From: Hyphomicrobiales bacterium
GTDB lineage: Bacteria > Pseudomonadota > Alphaproteobacteria > Rhizobiales > Methyloligellaceae
DNA: 59,697 bases
NCBI GenBank assembly: GCA_003228955.1
Contig: QIGN01000152.1
Coordinates: 1-59,697, forward strand
Direction of reading: 5' to 3'
Below, in pieces: positions 58,887 to 59,697 of this stretch (its first letter is position 1; each line of letters starts with the position of its first letter). The translations under genes were made by a program, and so were the position numbers. The notes below the pieces were generated by a model. The model worked only from the letters and a program-made list of their open reading frames with translations, was not told the DNA's origin and searched no databases.

Positions 58887-59345
58887 TCAGGCCTTTTCCG
58901 GCTCTACGGTAAGCGTGTTGCCATCCGCGCCCGTCACTTTCACGCGGGCGCCCTCAGCCGCGTCGGGTCCCTCCACCCGCCACAGCGTATCACCTATGCG
59001 CACTTTACCCCGGCCATTTTCTATCGCGTCCGCCACGACATAAGCCTTGCCGACATGCTGAAGCGCGCGCCGGTGCAGCAGGGGCCGGGCGCTCTGCGCC
59101 TCATCCTTGCGCAGGAATTTTCGCGCGGCCAGAACCGCGACGAGCGATAAAATCGCGAACAGCACGAACTGCCATTGCCAGGGCATGTCGAACAGCAGCG
59201 CCAATGCCCCGACAAGCCCCGCGGCAATGCCGAACCAGATCAGGAAGATGCCCGGCGCCGCCAGTTCCAGCACGAAAAACAGCGCCGCCAGAATGAGCCA
59301 GTTCCAGGCGCCAAGGCCGAGGAATATCGAGGAGACGTTATCCAT
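58887..59345 (-). CDS. NfeD family membrane protein
   Basis: This 152-residue protein from the ATG at 59345 has four helices in its first part (LGAWNWLILAALFFVLELAA, FLIWFGIAAGLVGALALLF and WQFVLFAILSLVAVLAARKF) and a C-terminal OB-fold domain (ALQHVGKAYVVADAIENGRG, IGDTLWRVEGPDAAEGARVK). NfeD proteins work with SPFH proteins in membrane microdomain or protein-quality roles. The SPFH gene is just upstream (19 bases), the classic pairing. The frame extends 20 residues more but they are unlikely. Confidence 0.92.
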   Translation of the reverse strand: MDNVSSIFLGLGAWNWLILAALFFVLELAAPGIFLIWFGIAAGLVGALALLFDMPWQWQFVLFAILSLVAVLAARKFLRKDEAQSARPLLHRRALQHVGKAYVVADAIENGRGKVRIGDTLWRVEGPDAAEGARVKVTGADGNTLTVEPEKA

Positions 59346-59364
59346 GATCTTTGCGGTGCTCCGA

Positions 59365-59697
59365 TCAGCTCTTCGTTCTGGGGACCGAGCCACGGGTCGA
59401 TCCACCGCCCTTTGAATCGCCGCCGCCGAAGGCTTCGCGGGTCAACTCCGCGATACCGCCGATAGCGCCGATCAACGATCCGGCCTCGAGCGGCATCATC
59501 AGCACTTTCTGGTTTGGCGACGTCGCCAGCTCCTTCAGGGCATCGATGTAATTGTTGGCGACGAAATAGTTGATGGCCTGAACATCGCCCGAGGCGATGG
59601 CCTCAGATACCATTGTGGTTGCCTTGGCTTCTGCTTCCGCCTGACGTTCGCGCGCCTCGGCGTCCTTGAAAGCAGCCTCGCGCCGGCCTTCGGCGGA
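59365..59697 (-). CDS. SPFH/Band 7 (stomatin-like) protein, N-terminus cut by window edge
   Basis: The minus-strand frame is open from the right edge to the stop at 59365, so only the last 110 residues are visible. EAAFKDAEARERQAEAEAKA is the coiled-coil alanine/glutamate stretch of SPFH proteins. ASGDVQAINYFVANNYIDAL, with the following ELATSPNQKVLMMPLEAG, is the typical stomatin C-terminal block. It precedes an nfeD gene in the same direction, as the pair usually does. The start and the band 7 domain lie outside. Confidence 0.9.
   Translation of the reverse strand, partial: SAEGRREAAFKDAEARERQAEAEAKATTMVSEAIASGDVQAINYFVANNYIDALKELATSPNQKVLMMPLEAGSLIGAIGGIAELTREAFGGGDSKGGGSTRGSVPRTKS

Overview
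The window is GC-rich (about 60% by eye) chromosomal DNA from an alphaproteobacterium, most likely from the Rhizobiales or a nearby order such as Parvibaculales. The signs are a CpdR-type receiver, a GapR-like DUF2312 protein, a DUF1244 protein, an aa3-type cytochrome oxidase subunit IV, three-gene NAD(P) transhydrogenase genes, a cysteine-free ribosomal protein L36, an aap-type amino-acid transporter, a suhB/mmgR-type small RNA and a ROSE-like thermometer before a small heat-shock gene. I see no phage, insertion sequence, CRISPR array or rRNA. One tRNA (Val, anticodon GAC) is present.

Layout. 1-8.9 kb: a DUF3105 gene cut by the left edge, purE, rpsU, an MscS channel, a hydrolase, hicBA, pntAa-pntAb-pntB with a small oxidase subunit, a DUF411 protein, and an AbrB-type antitoxin/Doc pair. 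8.9-16.8 kb: oligoendopeptidase F, an orphan sigma-54 response regulator, an L,D-transpeptidase, a DUF882 peptidase, then gapR-like and DUF1244 genes. 16.8-21.8 kb: an N-formylglutamate amidohydrolase-like gene, then a tight run of EamA exporter, glycerate kinase, DUF1036 and pyruvate kinase. 22-29.4 kb: a TPR protein, rpmJ, aapJ-aapQ-aapM without its ATPase gene, an RND/MMPL-type exporter and tRNA-Val. 29.5-37 kb: cpdR, a second N-formylglutamate amidohydrolase, the small RNA, an inositol-monophosphatase/HisN gene, a lysophospholipase-like gene, hsp20, a secreted cyclase-family enzyme and an S9 peptidase. 37-43.3 kb: gltB-gltD.

43.3-51.5 kb is the most interesting stretch. Seven minus-strand genes in an operon-like run encode two MltB-type lytic transglycosylases, a small lipoprotein, two different SGNH hydrolases, an MBOAT acyltransferase and a small membrane protein. 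MBOAT plus SGNH is the composition of envelope O-acetylation systems (PatA/PatB, AlgI/AlgJ), and peptidoglycan O-acetylation is known to block lytic transglycosylases. A combined O-acetylation and lysis-control module is therefore a reasonable but untested inference. It is followed by envelope-sugar genes (galE, galU, kdsD) and an outer-membrane barrel gene.

56.8-59.7 kb: a sharply AT-rich island, motA-motB, then nfeD and an SPFH gene cut by the right edge. Much of the window therefore serves the cell envelope (peptidoglycan cross-linking and cleavage, surface sugars, membrane transport) or central redox and nitrogen metabolism (transhydrogenase, glutamate synthase, pyruvate and glycerate kinases).
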